Shown here: piece after piece, positions 17,620-26,979 of the stretch | Layout of the letters: each line of letters begins with the position of its first letter | Numbering within the stretch: the stretch's first letter is position 1 | Origin: Neptunicoccus sediminis | GTDB lineage: Bacteria; Pseudomonadota; Alphaproteobacteria; Rhodobacterales; Rhodobacteraceae | Length of the DNA: 64,000 nucleotides | NCBI RefSeq assembly: GCF_001719615.1 | Contig: NZ_MDVX01000001.1 | Location: 558,001-622,000 of the forward strand | Direction of reading: 5' to 3' | Notes under the pieces: model-generated | Database searches by the model: none | Told to the model about the DNA's origin: nothing | The model's input: the letters and a program-made list of their open reading frames with translations, nothing else | Translations under genes and position numbers: made by a program

Positions 17620-18636
17620 CTAGTCGAATGACCCTGCCACACGACCCAACAGCATGAACGCGCGGGCAGTGCGGGTCTGGGACATTTCCAGCAGTTCGTG
17701 ATCTTCAGCGGTTTGTTCAAATTCGATCAGGATCTGGTCGAACTTGCGCAAAAAGTGATGGGCCGCATCCCGAAACACCGGATCGTTTTTCAACCGCGTT
17801 TTTGCAAGGGTCAGGGCGGAGCGATCCCGAATGCCGCCAAGGGCCGAAACGGTCAGACCACGCTGGCCGCTGGCAAACCGACGCCAGACAGCGGGCAGCG
17901 GTTTGTCGGGGATCAGGTCGTCCATATAAATGCCGTCTTGGGACAGCAGGGTCAGCACATCCTGCGAGGCTTGCAGCAGTTTGCCCAGTTCCCGTTCTTC
18001 AAAGGCACGGCGCAATACGCGAAAGCCTTCCTTGTCCTCGGCATTGTCCGGAAAGTTCAGCGCCTTGATGAATTCCGACACGGTGATCGGCATCCGCTCG
18101 GGGCCGGAGGGTGTTTGCAGCGGCAGGGAGGTCTGGCTGAAATCGTTATCCTCTTGCTGCTTTTCCGCCAGTGCCGCCGCATCGGTGCGCGGACCCGCCG
18201 GTTCTGGCGGATTGATCAGGGCGGTTGTCGTCAGATCGTTCAGCCGCTTGTCAGTCTGCTGTGTCAGGGCCGCAATTTCGTTCAACTGCTCCTGCATCTT
18301 GATGCTGCGGGTGTCGTCCTCGGCGGGGCGGTCTGCCAGCACGGTTCTGATCTGGTCCATCGAAGACCGCAGCACGTTGGTTTCCGCCCGCATGCCGCGC
18401 AAGGCGTTGGACACATAGGCCACGGTCCAGATCACGATCACCGGAAAAAACATCGCGATGAAAGCAATCATCAGCGTCAGGATATTGGTGGTGATTTGCG
18501 TCAGCGCACCGGGCACGCCGAATACGTACAGCGCACAGGCCAGCAGCCAGAACATGGTCAGGGCAAGCGCGATCCGTGTTTCCGCGCCGCTGTTTTCAGG
18601 CGAAGCAGGGGCGGTCTGGGTATTGGTGTTGGACAT
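17620..18636 (-). CDS. Conserved hypothetical membrane protein with coiled region
   Basis: I do not recognise a named family for this 338-residue protein. It has two membrane helices at about residues 22-40 and 50-75, then a stretch rich in charged residues and glutamine (about 85-135) likely to form a coiled coil. A soluble C-terminal domain follows from about 175 with a SEFIKALNFP region and a C-terminal helix. It starts 18 bases after greA stops, so the two probably form an operon. Its topology (short N terminus inside, large cytoplasmic C domain) suggests a membrane-tethered scaffold. Confidence 0.75.
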   Translation of the reverse strand: MSNTNTQTAPASPENSGAETRIALALTMFWLLACALYVFGVPGALTQITTNILTLMIAFIAMFFPVIVIWTVAYVSNALRGMRAETNVLRSSMDQIRTVLADRPAEDDTRSIKMQEQLNEIAALTQQTDKRLNDLTTTALINPPEPAGPRTDAAALAEKQQEDNDFSQTSLPLQTPSGPERMPITVSEFIKALNFPDNAEDKEGFRVLRRAFEERELGKLLQASQDVLTLLSQDGIYMDDLIPDKPLPAVWRRFASGQRGLTVSALGGIRDRSALTLAKTRLKNDPVFRDAAHHFLRKFDQILIEFEQTAEDHELLEMSQTRTARAFMLLGRVAGSFD

Positions 18637-18654
18637 GGCGCTGGCCTTCGTGAC

Positions 18655-19125
18655 CTAAATGAACTTCACGCTCACCACTTCGTAGTTTTTGGTACCACCC
18701 GGGGTGCGCACCTCAACACTGTCACCTTCCTCTTTACCGATCAAGGCCCGCGCAATCGGGGACTTTATGTTGAGCAGGTTATTGTCGATGTCGGCTTCGC
18801 TCTCGCCCACGATCTGGTAGGTTTTCTCCTGTTCGGTGTCTTCGTCGAACAGTTCAACCGTCGCGCCGAATTTAATAGTACCCGAGAGTTTGGACACGTC
18901 GATCACATCCGCAAGTCCGATCAGGCCTTCAAGTTCCTTGATCCGGCCCTCAATGTGGCTCTGCTGTTCACGGGCCGCGTGGTATTCCGCGTTCTCTGAC
19001 AGATCGCCATGCTCGCGCGCCTCGGCAATAGCCTTGATGACGGCGGGGCGTTCCACAGACTTCAGCTGTTTCAGTTCCACTTGGGCGGCATTGTAACCGC
19101 GGGGTGTCATCGGGATTTTTTCCAT
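18655..19125 (-). CDS. greA: Transcription elongation factor GreA
   Basis: The 156-residue factor rescues backtracked RNA polymerase by stimulating transcript cleavage. It shows the N-terminal coiled coil with the acidic tip ([19 protein letters not shown], where the catalytic acidic pair sits) and the C-terminal FKBP-like domain ([23 protein letters not shown]). The start [10 protein letters not shown] at 19125 is the standard one. The hypothetical membrane protein follows in the same direction. Confidence 0.96.
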   Translation of the reverse strand: MEKIPMTPRGYNAAQVELKQLKSVERPAVIKAIAEAREHGDLSENAEYHAAREQQSHIEGRIKELEGLIGLADVIDVSKLSGTIKFGATVELFDEDTEQEKTYQIVGESEADIDNNLLNIKSPIARALIGKEEGDSVEVRTPGGTKNYEVVSVKFI

Positions 19126-19264
19126 TTGGCCTGTCCACTCAACTTTTCCGAAAACAGACCTTAGAATTGGAAGCCTTGCACTGCAAGGGGCCATTCGCGC
19201 GATAAGGCGGCTGTTTTTGGGGCAAAAGCAGGTGTTCGCCGGTCCGCTGCGACGTTTTATTGCT

Positions 19265-19294
19265 TTGAACGTGTAGTAAAGCTTTCAATATTGC
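19265..19294 (+). promoter_or_regulatory. Possible promoter of the ETF-QO gene
   Basis: TTGAAC, an 18-base spacer, then TATTGC would start transcription about 65 bases before the ATG at 19367. The match to the sigma-70 consensus is moderate. Confidence 0.3.
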
Positions 19295-19366
19295 TCATGC
19301 GCTGCAATGTCTTTAGAAGGGCGCAGATATTTTTTGCCCAAGGGCGCGAAAACGGGAGACCTAAAT

Positions 19367-21022
19367 ATGTCCGAGATTGAACGCGAGTCGATGCCATATG
19401 ATGTCGTGATCGTCGGGGCGGGGCCGGCTGGCCTGTCCGCTGCGATCCGCATCAAACAACTGGATCCTGATCTGGACGTGGTTGTGCTGGAAAAGGGCTC
19501 TGAGGTAGGCGCACATATCCTGTCGGGCGCGGTTCTGGACCCTTGCGGGCTGGATGCGCTGATCCCTGACTGGAAGGAAAAGGGCGCACCGTTGAATGTG
19601 CCGGTCAAGAAAGACAACTTCCTTGTGCTGGGTGAGGCTGGAAGCATGCGGATTCCGAACTTCCCGATGCCGCCGCTGCTGAACAACCACGGCAACTATA
19701 TTGTTTCTATGGGCAATGTTTGTCGCTGGATGGCAGAACAGGCCGAAGAACTGGGCGTCGAGGTGTTTCCCGGCATGGCCTGTTCGCAGGTGGTTTACGG
19801 CGATAACGGCGAGGTCAAAGGTGTGGTCGCCGGTGAATTCGGTCTGAACCCGGATGGCACCCAAGGCCCGAGCTACGAACCCGGCATGGAACTGCACGGC
19901 AAGTACGTGCTGTTCTCTGAAGGGGTGCGTGGTTCCCTGTCCAAAGAGCTGATCGCGAAATACGATCTGGCCAAAGATTCAGAGCCGCAGAAATACGGTC
20001 TCGGCATGAAGGAAATCTGGGAGATTGATCCTGCGAAACACTCTGAAGGCACTGTAACCCATACAATGGGCTGGCCGCTCGGTGGTAATGCAGGTGGCGG
20101 GTCTTTCCTGTATCATGCAGAGAACAACCAGATATTTATCGGTTTCGTGGTTCACCTGAACTACAAGAACCCGCATCTGTTCCCCTACATGGAGTTCCAG
20201 CGCTTTAAACAGCACCCTGAAATCAAGGCGTTGCTGGAAGGTGGCAAACGTGTGGCCTATGGCGCGCGGGCGATCACCGAAGGCGGTTGGCAATCCCTGC
20301 CCAAGCTGGTCTTCCCGGGCGGCGCGCTGCTCGGCTGTTCTGCAGGTATGGTGAACGTGCCGCGCATCAAAGGCAACCACAACGCGATGCTGTCGGGTAA
20401 AGCCGCCGCCGAAGCTGCGGTTGCTGCGATCAAAGCAGGCCGCGCGAGTGATGAACTGAGCGAATATGAAAACGATGTGCGCACAGGTCCGATTGCGACA
20501 GACCTTAAGAAAGTGCGCAACGTCAAGCCGATGTGGTCCAAATACGGTCTGGTCGCTTCACTGGCGCTGGGCGGGATTGACATGTGGGCCGCAAGCCTGA
20601 TGAACATCAACCCGTTTGGCACATGGAAGCACGGTAAATCTGATGCCGAAGCGACCGAGAAAGCCGACAAGCACAAGCCGATCGACTATCCCAAACCGGA
20701 CGGCAAGATCAGTTTTGACCGGCTGACCAACCTCAGCTTCTCGGCCACCAACCACGCCGAAGAGCAGCCCTGTCATCTAAAGCTGCTGGACCCGAGCATT
20801 CCGATCGACGTGAACCTGCCGCTTTATGCGGAACCGGCGCAGCGCTACTGCCCTGCCGGTGTGTATGAGGTCCTGCGCGATGATGACGGCTCTAATCCGC
20901 GCTTTCAAATCAATGCGCAGAACTGCGTGCATTGTAAGACATGCGATATCAAGGACCCGAGCCAGAATATCAAATGGGTCACACCCCAAGGGGGCGAAGG
21001 GCCGAATTACCCGAATATGTAA
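19367..21022 (+). CDS. Electron transfer flavoprotein-ubiquinone oxidoreductase
   Basis: This 551-residue inner-membrane flavoprotein passes electrons from ETF (fed by acyl-CoA and choline-derived amine dehydrogenases) to ubiquinone. Visible are the FAD motif VIVGAGPAGLSAAIR near residue 13, GCSAGMVNVPRIKG in the middle, and the C-terminal ferredoxin-like cluster ligands (YCPAGVYEV, then CVHCKTCDIKDP) near residues 497-530. ATG at 19367 is chosen because homologues begin just before YDVVIVG. It stands alone, with a hairpin after its stop. Confidence 0.96.
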   Translation: MSEIERESMPYDVVIVGAGPAGLSAAIRIKQLDPDLDVVVLEKGSEVGAHILSGAVLDPCGLDALIPDWKEKGAPLNVPVKKDNFLVLGEAGSMRIPNFPMPPLLNNHGNYIVSMGNVCRWMAEQAEELGVEVFPGMACSQVVYGDNGEVKGVVAGEFGLNPDGTQGPSYEPGMELHGKYVLFSEGVRGSLSKELIAKYDLAKDSEPQKYGLGMKEIWEIDPAKHSEGTVTHTMGWPLGGNAGGGSFLYHAENNQIFIGFVVHLNYKNPHLFPYMEFQRFKQHPEIKALLEGGKRVAYGARAITEGGWQSLPKLVFPGGALLGCSAGMVNVPRIKGNHNAMLSGKAAAEAAVAAIKAGRASDELSEYENDVRTGPIATDLKKVRNVKPMWSKYGLVASLALGGIDMWAASLMNINPFGTWKHGKSDAEATEKADKHKPIDYPKPDGKISFDRLTNLSFSATNHAEEQPCHLKLLDPSIPIDVNLPLYAEPAQRYCPAGVYEVLRDDDGSNPRFQINAQNCVHCKTCDIKDPSQNIKWVTPQGGEGPNYPNM

Positions 21023-21028
21023 CACTGA

Positions 21029-21054
21029 AAACCCCGGCCAATGCGCCGGGGTTT
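21029..21054 (+). terminator. Likely terminator after the ETF-QO gene
   Basis: AAACCCCGGC and GCCGGGGTTT form a 10-bp stem with a 6-base loop, 6 bases after the stop. Only three T residues follow, so termination may be partial. Confidence 0.6.
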
Positions 21055-21197
21055 ATGGTTTCAGGCTTCGGGATGTGCATTTTCGCGGGGAAACCGGCTG
21101 AAATCCGCGAAGAAGTGATGACAATCCACCGGAGTTTCATTGTCAAGCCGCGGCTCTGGGGCTAGGTTTTGGGAAACAGGCAGAGGTTGGATCAGAC

Positions 21198-22919
21198 GTG
21201 GCAGGGAAAAGCAGAAGTATCGCGATGGCAATCGGCTTTGTGGTGGCGCTCGGGGCGTCAGCGTTAACGCCGGATAAACCGCAGGCCCAAGGGCTGGCAG
21301 GGGCCTATCTCGCTGGCAATCAGGCGAATCGGGATAACAACTACGAACAGGCCGCGCGATTTTATTCCAAGGCTCTGGCCCGTGATCCCAGCAACCCTTA
21401 CCTGCTGCAAAACGCGCTTTTGTCCTATGTGGCAAAGGGCGACGTAGACCGTTCCGTCGCAATCGCACGCAAGATCCAGTCCGGCCAATTCGCCAGCCAG
21501 CTTGCCGATCTGGTGGTTCTGGCACAGTCGGTCCGCGAAGGGGATTTTTCCGAAGCCGAAGCAATTCTGGATGACAGTGCCGAGATTTTCAGCCCGTTGC
21601 TGACAGGGTTGCTTTCGGGTTGGGTCGCGCTTGGCGATGGACAGATGAAGGTCGCGGTAAAGCGGTTTGACGCTATGCGAAACCCGCCCGCGATGCGGTT
21701 GTTCGGCCAGTACCACAAGGCGCTGGCGCTGGCAGCAGTGGGGGATTTCGCGACAGCGGATAAAATCCTGACGGGCGACAAGGACGGCAACCTGCGTTTG
21801 AACCGCGGCAGTCTGATCGCCCATGCGCAGATCATGACTCAACTTGACCGCAAGGACGAAGCGCTGGCCCTGCTGGACGGGGCGCTGCGCGGCACGTCGG
21901 ATCAGGGGGTTTCGGACCTGCGGGACCGGATCGCAGAAAAGGGCATTGTCGATTACACCTTCATTACCGAAGCGTCCCAAGGGGCGGCAGAGGTGTTTCT
22001 GACACTGGCCAGTGTGCTGGAACGGGAACAGGACGAACGCTATGCGCTGGTCTATGCCCGTTTGGCGGAATATCTGCGGCCGGGCTACACCGAGGCGATC
22101 CTGCTGACGGCGGAAATCCTGCAGGATCAGGACCAGTTCGATCTGGCGTCCAAGACCTATGCCCGCGTGTCGCAGGACGATCCCATGTTCCTCAACGCAG
22201 AGCTGGGCCGTGCAGATGCGCTGGTGGATGCCGGTAAAGCAGACGCCGCGATTGAAGTGTTGCGGAACATGACGCGGAGCTTTGGTGATGTGCCGCGGGT
22301 GCATATTTCGCTGGGGGATGTGCTGCGCGGTCAGGAAGACTATGCTGCGGCGGCCAAAGCCTATGATACCGCCGTCGACATGATTCCCGATCCGGCACCA
22401 AACCACTGGTTCCTGTTCTACGCCCGTGGCATTTCCTATGAGCGGGAAGGCCAATGGGAGCAAGCCGAGGCCGATTTCCGCCGCGCATTGGAGCTCAGCC
22501 CCGATCAGCCGCTGGTGCTGAACTATCTGGGTTATTCGCTGGTGGAGGCGAACCTGAAGCTGGACGAAGCGCAGGATATGATTGAACGTGCGGTCAAGGC
22601 GCGCCCGGATGACGGTTACATAACGGACAGTCTGGGCTGGGTGTTGTATCGCATCGGCAAATACGAAGAAGCCGTTGGCCCGATGGAACGGGCGGTGGAG
22701 CTGGTATCCAACGATCCGATCATTAACGACCATCTCGGGGACGTGTACTGGAAGGTGAACCGCAAGCGCGAAGCGGAATTCCAGTGGCGCCGTGCGCTTT
22801 CTCTCAAGCCGGAAGAAAAAGACGCGCCGCGCATTCGCCGCAAGCTGGAAATCGGGCTTGATGCGGTTTTGGAAGAAGAAAACACCGTGGCAAAGACAGC
22901 TTCCGGCGATGGAAATTAG
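21198..22919 (+). CDS. Tetratricopeptide repeat protein, exported or membrane anchored
   Basis: A 573-residue protein with an N-terminal hydrophobic segment and AQG-type cleavage region (about residues 8-31), followed by many TPR helices. The clearest repeats are near residues 37-60 (NRDNNYEQAARFYSKAL) and 390-520 (WEQAEADFRRALELSP, then GKYEEAVGPMERAVEL). TPRs mediate protein contacts, and such proteins in this group are likely envelope scaffolds. GTG start. Its last 11 bases overlap ispE, so the genes are coupled. Confidence 0.85.
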   Translation: MAGKSRSIAMAIGFVVALGASALTPDKPQAQGLAGAYLAGNQANRDNNYEQAARFYSKALARDPSNPYLLQNALLSYVAKGDVDRSVAIARKIQSGQFASQLADLVVLAQSVREGDFSEAEAILDDSAEIFSPLLTGLLSGWVALGDGQMKVAVKRFDAMRNPPAMRLFGQYHKALALAAVGDFATADKILTGDKDGNLRLNRGSLIAHAQIMTQLDRKDEALALLDGALRGTSDQGVSDLRDRIAEKGIVDYTFITEASQGAAEVFLTLASVLEREQDERYALVYARLAEYLRPGYTEAILLTAEILQDQDQFDLASKTYARVSQDDPMFLNAELGRADALVDAGKADAAIEVLRNMTRSFGDVPRVHISLGDVLRGQEDYAAAAKAYDTAVDMIPDPAPNHWFLFYARGISYEREGQWEQAEADFRRALELSPDQPLVLNYLGYSLVEANLKLDEAQDMIERAVKARPDDGYITDSLGWVLYRIGKYEEAVGPMERAVELVSNDPIINDHLGDVYWKVNRKREAEFQWRRALSLKPEEKDAPRIRRKLEIGLDAVLEEENTVAKTASGDGN

Positions 22920-23736
22920 GCGGGTTGCGCGGGCAAAGATCAATCTCTGCCTGCATGTGACCGGACAGCGGCAAGACGGGTATCATCTGCTCGACAGTGT
23001 GGTTGCGTTCGCGGATTACGGCGATGTGTTGACGTTTGCGCCGGCGGACCATGTTTCGCTCAGCATCAGCGGTCCCTTTGCAGACGGGTTGCGCGGTGCC
23101 GATGACAATCTGATCCTGAAGGCAGCACGCTGTTTTGACCGCAGATCAGGGCAGGGGGCGTCCATCCACCTTGAGAAGAACCTGCCTGTAGCCTCTGGTA
23201 TCGGCGGCGGCTCTGCGGATGCGGCTGCGGCGCTTTCGGGGCTGGCAGAGCTGTGGAACCTGCCGCTGCCCGCCCTTGACAAGCAACTGTCTCTTGGCGC
23301 GGATGTGCCCATCTGTGTCACTGGCCAGCCGTTGCATATGCGTGGCATCGGGGACCAGATAGAACCACTGGAACTGGATCAGGAACATGCGATGGTGCTG
23401 GTGAACCCGAATGTGTCAGTGTCAACGCCCGTCGTGTTCAAGGGGCTGGCAGGCAAGAACAATTCTGCCATTTCCGGCAGGCCGGATACGGGTTGGATCA
23501 ACTGGTTGAGAAAGCAGCGCAATGATCTGGAAGCCCCAGCCATCGCCCACACGCCTTTGATTGCGGACGTGTTGGACGCGCTGACGCGCAGCAAACCTGA
23601 ACTAAGCCGGATGTCCGGTTCGGGGGCCACCTGCTTTGGTCTTTATCAAAATCCGGAGGCCGCGCAGGACGCAGCAGCAAAGCTAACGTCGCAGCACCCG
23701 GACTGGTGGGTTCAAACCACGCGGCTGACCACGTAA
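22909..23736 (+). CDS. ispE: 4-diphosphocytidyl-2-C-methyl-D-erythritol kinase
   Basis: The 275-residue GHMP kinase phosphorylates CDP-methylerythritol in the non-mevalonate isoprenoid pathway. It opens with ARAKINLCLHVTGQRQDGYH, and has the ATP loop LPVASGIGGGSADAAAAL near residue 90 and the C-terminal MSGSGATCFGL motif near residue 235. The start at 22909 lies inside the TPR gene. Its last 25 bases overlap, tail to tail, the polyprenyl diphosphate synthase gene, another isoprenoid enzyme. Confidence 0.95.
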   Translation: MEIRRVARAKINLCLHVTGQRQDGYHLLDSVVAFADYGDVLTFAPADHVSLSISGPFADGLRGADDNLILKAARCFDRRSGQGASIHLEKNLPVASGIGGGSADAAAALSGLAELWNLPLPALDKQLSLGADVPICVTGQPLHMRGIGDQIEPLELDQEHAMVLVNPNVSVSTPVVFKGLAGKNNSAISGRPDTGWINWLRKQRNDLEAPAIAHTPLIADVLDALTRSKPELSRMSGSGATCFGLYQNPEAAQDAAAKLTSQHPDWWVQTTRLTT

Positions 23737-24710
23737 TCTGACAGGTCCATCAACAGGTTCCGCAGGTCACTCTCGGGCAAAGCCTCCAGCGCGGTGCGGG
23801 CCTGTTTTGCCCAATACAGCGCATCCTGACGGGTCTCTTCCATCGTGTTGTGCTTTTCCAGAAGCGCCATCGCCTGTTCCAGATCACCGTCCCGCTGGTC
23901 GCCCTTTTCGATGGTCCGTTTCCAGAAATCCCGCTCTTGCGCATCGGCCTTGGCGACCGCTTTGATCACCGGAAGGGTCAGTTTCCGCTCTCGGAAATCA
24001 TCGCCGGTGTTCTTGCCCAGACTGGCCGCCGCCCCGCCGTAATCCAGCAGGTCATCCACAATCTGAAAGCTGATCCCAAGCGCATCGCCATAATCATATA
24101 GCGCCTGCGTCACGGTTTCATCCGCCTGTGCAATCACGCCGCCCACCTGTGTTGCAGCAGAAAACAGCGCGGCGGTTTTACCACGAACCACCTGTAGATA
24201 GACGGATTCATCTGTCGCCAGATTGCTTGCCGCGGTCAGTTGCAGAACCTCGCCCTCGGCAATGGTGGCAGAAGCGTTGGCCAGAATGTCCAGAACCCGC
24301 AGGTTGCCGGTTTCAACCATCAACTGGAACGAACGGGAAAACAGGTAATCCCCCACAAGAACCGAAGATTTATTGTCCCATAACAGGTTTGCGGTCGGAC
24401 GCCCGCGCCGTTTGGCGCTTTCGTCTACGACATCGTCATGCAGCAGGGTCGCCGTGTGAATGAACTCCACCGTTGCGGCCAGATGCACGTGATAGGGGCC
24501 GTCATAACCGCACAGCAGCGCCGCCGCGAGTGTGAGCATCGGGCGCAAACGCTTGCCGCCGGCCTCGACCAGATGGGCGGTCACTTCGGGGATGCGCGGC
24601 GCATGCTTGGAGGCCATGCGGGTGCGGATCTGGTCATTCACCAGCGCCATATCGTCGGCCAGCACAGCCGCAAGTTGCTCATGTGGTTTAAGGGGGCTTA
24701 CGTTGTTCAC
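23712..24710 (-). CDS. ispB: Polyprenyl diphosphate synthase (octaprenyl/decaprenyl type)
   Basis: This 332-residue trans-prenyltransferase builds the long isoprenoid tail of ubiquinone from isopentenyl diphosphate. It has the first aspartate-rich motif LLHDDVVDESAKRRG near residue 92 and the second FQIVDDLLDYGG near residue 218, plus GGKRLRPML near residue 51. Length and motif spacing fit a solanesyl/decaprenyl synthase; in this bacterial group Q-10 is usual, so decaprenyl is the likely product. It is convergent with ispE and divergent from the DUF2007 gene. Confidence 0.9.
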   Translation of the reverse strand: MNNVSPLKPHEQLAAVLADDMALVNDQIRTRMASKHAPRIPEVTAHLVEAGGKRLRPMLTLAAALLCGYDGPYHVHLAATVEFIHTATLLHDDVVDESAKRRGRPTANLLWDNKSSVLVGDYLFSRSFQLMVETGNLRVLDILANASATIAEGEVLQLTAASNLATDESVYLQVVRGKTAALFSAATQVGGVIAQADETVTQALYDYGDALGISFQIVDDLLDYGGAAASLGKNTGDDFRERKLTLPVIKAVAKADAQERDFWKRTIEKGDQRDGDLEQAMALLEKHNTMEETRQDALYWAKQARTALEALPESDLRNLLMDLSDYVVSRVV

Positions 24711-24767
24711 CGTTTATTCATTCCCTTTGGCTCGACATCCCATAGCGAAAGGCCGTATGCCATTGCC

Positions 24768-24989
24768 ATGAAAGAATTGTTGCGCACGAACGACCCGACC
24801 ATTGTGGCCTTTACCCACGCATTGTTGCGTGCCGAGGATATAGAGTGCTTTGATCTCGACGTCCATATGAGCATATTAGAAGGCTCCATCGGCGTGATGC
24901 CAAGGCGTGTTATGGTCGCGGATGAAGACTATTTCCGGGCGCGTGCCATCCTGACGGATAATGAAATCGAACTGCCGGACCGGATATGA
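24768..24989 (+). CDS. DUF2007 domain protein
   Basis: A 73-residue protein of the DUF2007 type, a small ferredoxin-like fold seen in putative signal-transduction proteins. It begins MKELLRTNDPTIVAFTHALL and contains the conserved ECFDLDVHMSILEGSIG region and RVMVADEDY. The stop overlaps the next gene's ATG by 4 bases, so it is made together with the methyltransferase. Function is unknown. Confidence 0.85.
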   Translation: MKELLRTNDPTIVAFTHALLRAEDIECFDLDVHMSILEGSIGVMPRRVMVADEDYFRARAILTDNEIELPDRI

Positions 24990-25747
24990 CCGATGCCGCG
25001 CCTGATGTGACTGTTGACGGCTTTCTGGGCGGGAGGTTGCAGATCCGCCAGCCGCGAAACGGATACCGCGCAGCGACCGATCCGGTGTTTCTGGCAGCCT
25101 GGGTTCCTGCCAAAAGCGGGGAAAGTGTGTTGGAGCTTGGCTGTGGTGTTGGCGTGGCGAGCCTGTGTCTCGGGGCGCGGGTTGCGGGGCTGACGCAAAC
25201 CGGATTGGAGCTGCAAGCGGCCTATGCCGCACTGGCCCGCCAAAACGCCGAAAGCAACGGGATTCCACTAGAGGTTGTGCAGGGGGATCTGACGAATATG
25301 CCTGCTGATCTGAAAGGCAAGAGCTTTGATCATGTGCTGGCCAATCCGCCGTTTTTTCCCGAAGGCCGTGTCAGTAAACCCCAAAATGATGGTAAATCGC
25401 TGGCCTTTGTGACCGGAGACAGCACAGGTGTCTGGATTGATGCAGGGTTGCGGCGGCTGCGTGCGGGGGGCGTATTTACCATGATCCACCTGAGCGAACA
25501 TCTCGGAGAAATCCTGGCCGGTTTTACTGGACGGGCCGGAAATATAGAGATTCTGCCCATTTCCGCCCGGCAGGATAAACCGGCAAAACGGGTACTTGTG
25601 CGCGCAACCAAGTCCGCACGCGGACCGTTGCGGCTGTTGTCACCCTTTGTGGTGCATTCCGGTGCCGCCCACGTACAGGGCCAACCGGATTATAGCGCCG
25701 AAGCGGAGGGGCTCCTGCGTCACGGTCAAGGGCTCGACAGGGCGTGA
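24986..25747 (+). CDS. tRNA1(Val) (adenine-N6)-methyltransferase-like protein
   Basis: The 253-residue SAM-dependent methyltransferase has motif I VLELGCGVGVASLCLG near residue 46 and the catalytic NPPFF motif of N6-adenine methylases in VLANPPFFPEG near residue 118. The family (TrmN6/YfiC-like) modifies A37 of tRNA1(Val) in E. coli. The substrate here is inferred from family resemblance. It is coupled to DUF2007 upstream. Confidence 0.82.
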   Translation: MTDAAPDVTVDGFLGGRLQIRQPRNGYRAATDPVFLAAWVPAKSGESVLELGCGVGVASLCLGARVAGLTQTGLELQAAYAALARQNAESNGIPLEVVQGDLTNMPADLKGKSFDHVLANPPFFPEGRVSKPQNDGKSLAFVTGDSTGVWIDAGLRRLRAGGVFTMIHLSEHLGEILAGFTGRAGNIEILPISARQDKPAKRVLVRATKSARGPLRLLSPFVVHSGAAHVQGQPDYSAEAEGLLRHGQGLDRA

Positions 25748-26006
25748 TTCGCGGGGGAAGGGACGGGTTTGCATCGAATGGCTGAAACCCGCCGACTTGG
25801 ATCACAGCGAGGACTCCGGGCCTGCTAAGGGGGATTTCAGAGGCTATCTCAGCCGAAACATTGATCTTTTCGCCTCAACTATAGGTGGTTGCATCAGCGG
25901 TTCCGATAGCGGGGATTTGCTATATTCAAATCCTACGAAACAATTTGATGACAGACGGCAGAACTTGTGCTGCTATGGGGGTGCTAAACCAAAACGGAGG
26001 TGTACC
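25748..26006. other. 259-base intergenic region
   Basis: The region between the methyltransferase and the DUF465 gene holds a 7-bp hairpin with a 14-base loop at 25764-25791 (CGGGTTT with AAACCCG). No tRNA-like or clear promoter pattern is seen. It ends in the AACGGAGG ribosome binding site of the DUF465 gene. Confidence 0.5.
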
Positions 26007-26171
26007 ATGAGCATGAGTTCCCATATTTCCGAACTCAAACGAAAGCACGAAGAACTCTCCCAAAGAGTCGAAACGTTTCAACGGCGACCCGGAATGGATG
26101 ATCTGGAGATCGCGAGCCTCAAAAAAGAAAAGCTCCGTCTAAAAGAAGAAATTAACCGCCTGTCAAACTAG
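26007..26171 (+). CDS. DUF465/YdcH-type small helical protein
   Basis: A 54-residue, highly charged protein (SHISELKRKHEELSQRVE, then LEIASLKKEKLRLKEEINRL) that matches the DUF465 family. The sequence is almost all heptad-like helix, so a small coiled-coil hairpin is expected. It has a strong ribosome binding site, and its own terminator 9 bases after the stop. Function in this family is unknown. Confidence 0.85.
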   Translation: MSMSSHISELKRKHEELSQRVETFQRRPGMDDLEIASLKKEKLRLKEEINRLSN

Positions 26172-26179
26172 GCGAAAGA

Positions 26180-26210
26180 AAGGGCCGCTTGATCAAGCGG
26201 CCCTTTTTTT
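26180..26210. terminator. Bidirectional terminator between DUF465 gene and phaB
   Basis: AAGGGCCGCTTGATCAAGCGGCCCTT is a perfect palindrome. It is followed by TTTTT on the plus strand and TCTTTC on the minus strand, and serves both convergent genes. Confidence 0.9.
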
Positions 26211-26231
26211 GTGCGTCCATTAAAACGGGCG

Positions 26232-26954
26232 TCAGGTCATATACTGGCCGCCATTGGCGGTAAGTGTGGAACCAGTCACAAAACCCGCATCGTCAGAGGC
26301 AAGGAAGGCTACGCAACGGGCGATGTCCTCAGGCTCTCCAAGGCGCCCTACGGGGATAGTGGCAATGATACTGTCACGTACTTTTTCCGGCACAGCCATC
26401 ACCATATCTGTGGCCACATAGCCCGGACAGATCACGTTAACCGTAATCCCCGCCCGTGCACCTTCCTGTGCCAGTGCCTTGGTAAAACCGATGTCTCCGG
26501 CCTTGGCAGCGGAATAGTTGGCTTGGGCAAACTGGCCTTTTTGCCCGTTGATGGAAGAAATATTAATGATGCGGCCGAATTTGCGTTCACGCATGCCGTT
26601 CCACAGCGGATGGGTCATATTAAAGACGCCGGACAGGTTGGTGTCCATCACCTCGGACCACTGTTCGCGGGTCATTTTATGGAAAGGCGCATCCCGCGTG
26701 ATGCCGGCGTTGTTCACCAGAACCTCGATTGGTCCCAGATCGGCCTCCACTTTGGCAATGCCTTCGACGCATTCGTCATAATCCGCGACAGACCATTTAT
26801 AGGCCGGAATGCCGGTTTCCTCAGTGAAAGCGGCCGCAGCCTCTTCATTTCCTGCAAAACTCGCCGCGACGGAATAACCTTCCGCTTTGAGATGTTTCGC
26901 AATCGCCGCGCCAATCCCGCGCGACCCCCCAGTGACCAGTGCAACTCTTGCCAT
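26232..26954 (-). CDS. phaB: Acetoacetyl-CoA reductase
   Basis: The 240-residue short-chain dehydrogenase reduces acetoacetyl-CoA to (R)-3-hydroxybutyryl-CoA, the precursor of polyhydroxybutyrate. It has the cofactor motif GGSRGIGAAIA near residue 9 and the catalytic Ser (NISSINGQKGQF) and Tyr-x3-Lys (YSAAKAG) near residues 138-155. NADPH preference is the family norm. It lies 53 bases downstream of phaA in the same direction, with a hairpin between. Confidence 0.95.
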   Translation of the reverse strand: MARVALVTGGSRGIGAAIAKHLKAEGYSVAASFAGNEEAAAAFTEETGIPAYKWSVADYDECVEGIAKVEADLGPIEVLVNNAGITRDAPFHKMTREQWSEVMDTNLSGVFNMTHPLWNGMRERKFGRIINISSINGQKGQFAQANYSAAKAGDIGFTKALAQEGARAGITVNVICPGYVATDMVMAVPEKVRDSIIATIPVGRLGEPEDIARCVAFLASDDAGFVTGSTLTANGGQYMT

Positions 26955-26979
26955 TAATTCATTCTCCCTGAATGTATTA

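Noticed and set aside
21264-22943. 559-codon open frame antisense to the TPR protein gene
   Set aside because: It mirrors the codon pattern of the real gene on the other strand, has no recognisable domain, and overlaps it almost completely. Other long antisense frames (8537-10150, 57153-58586, 1464-2561, 17698-18999) were rejected on the same grounds.
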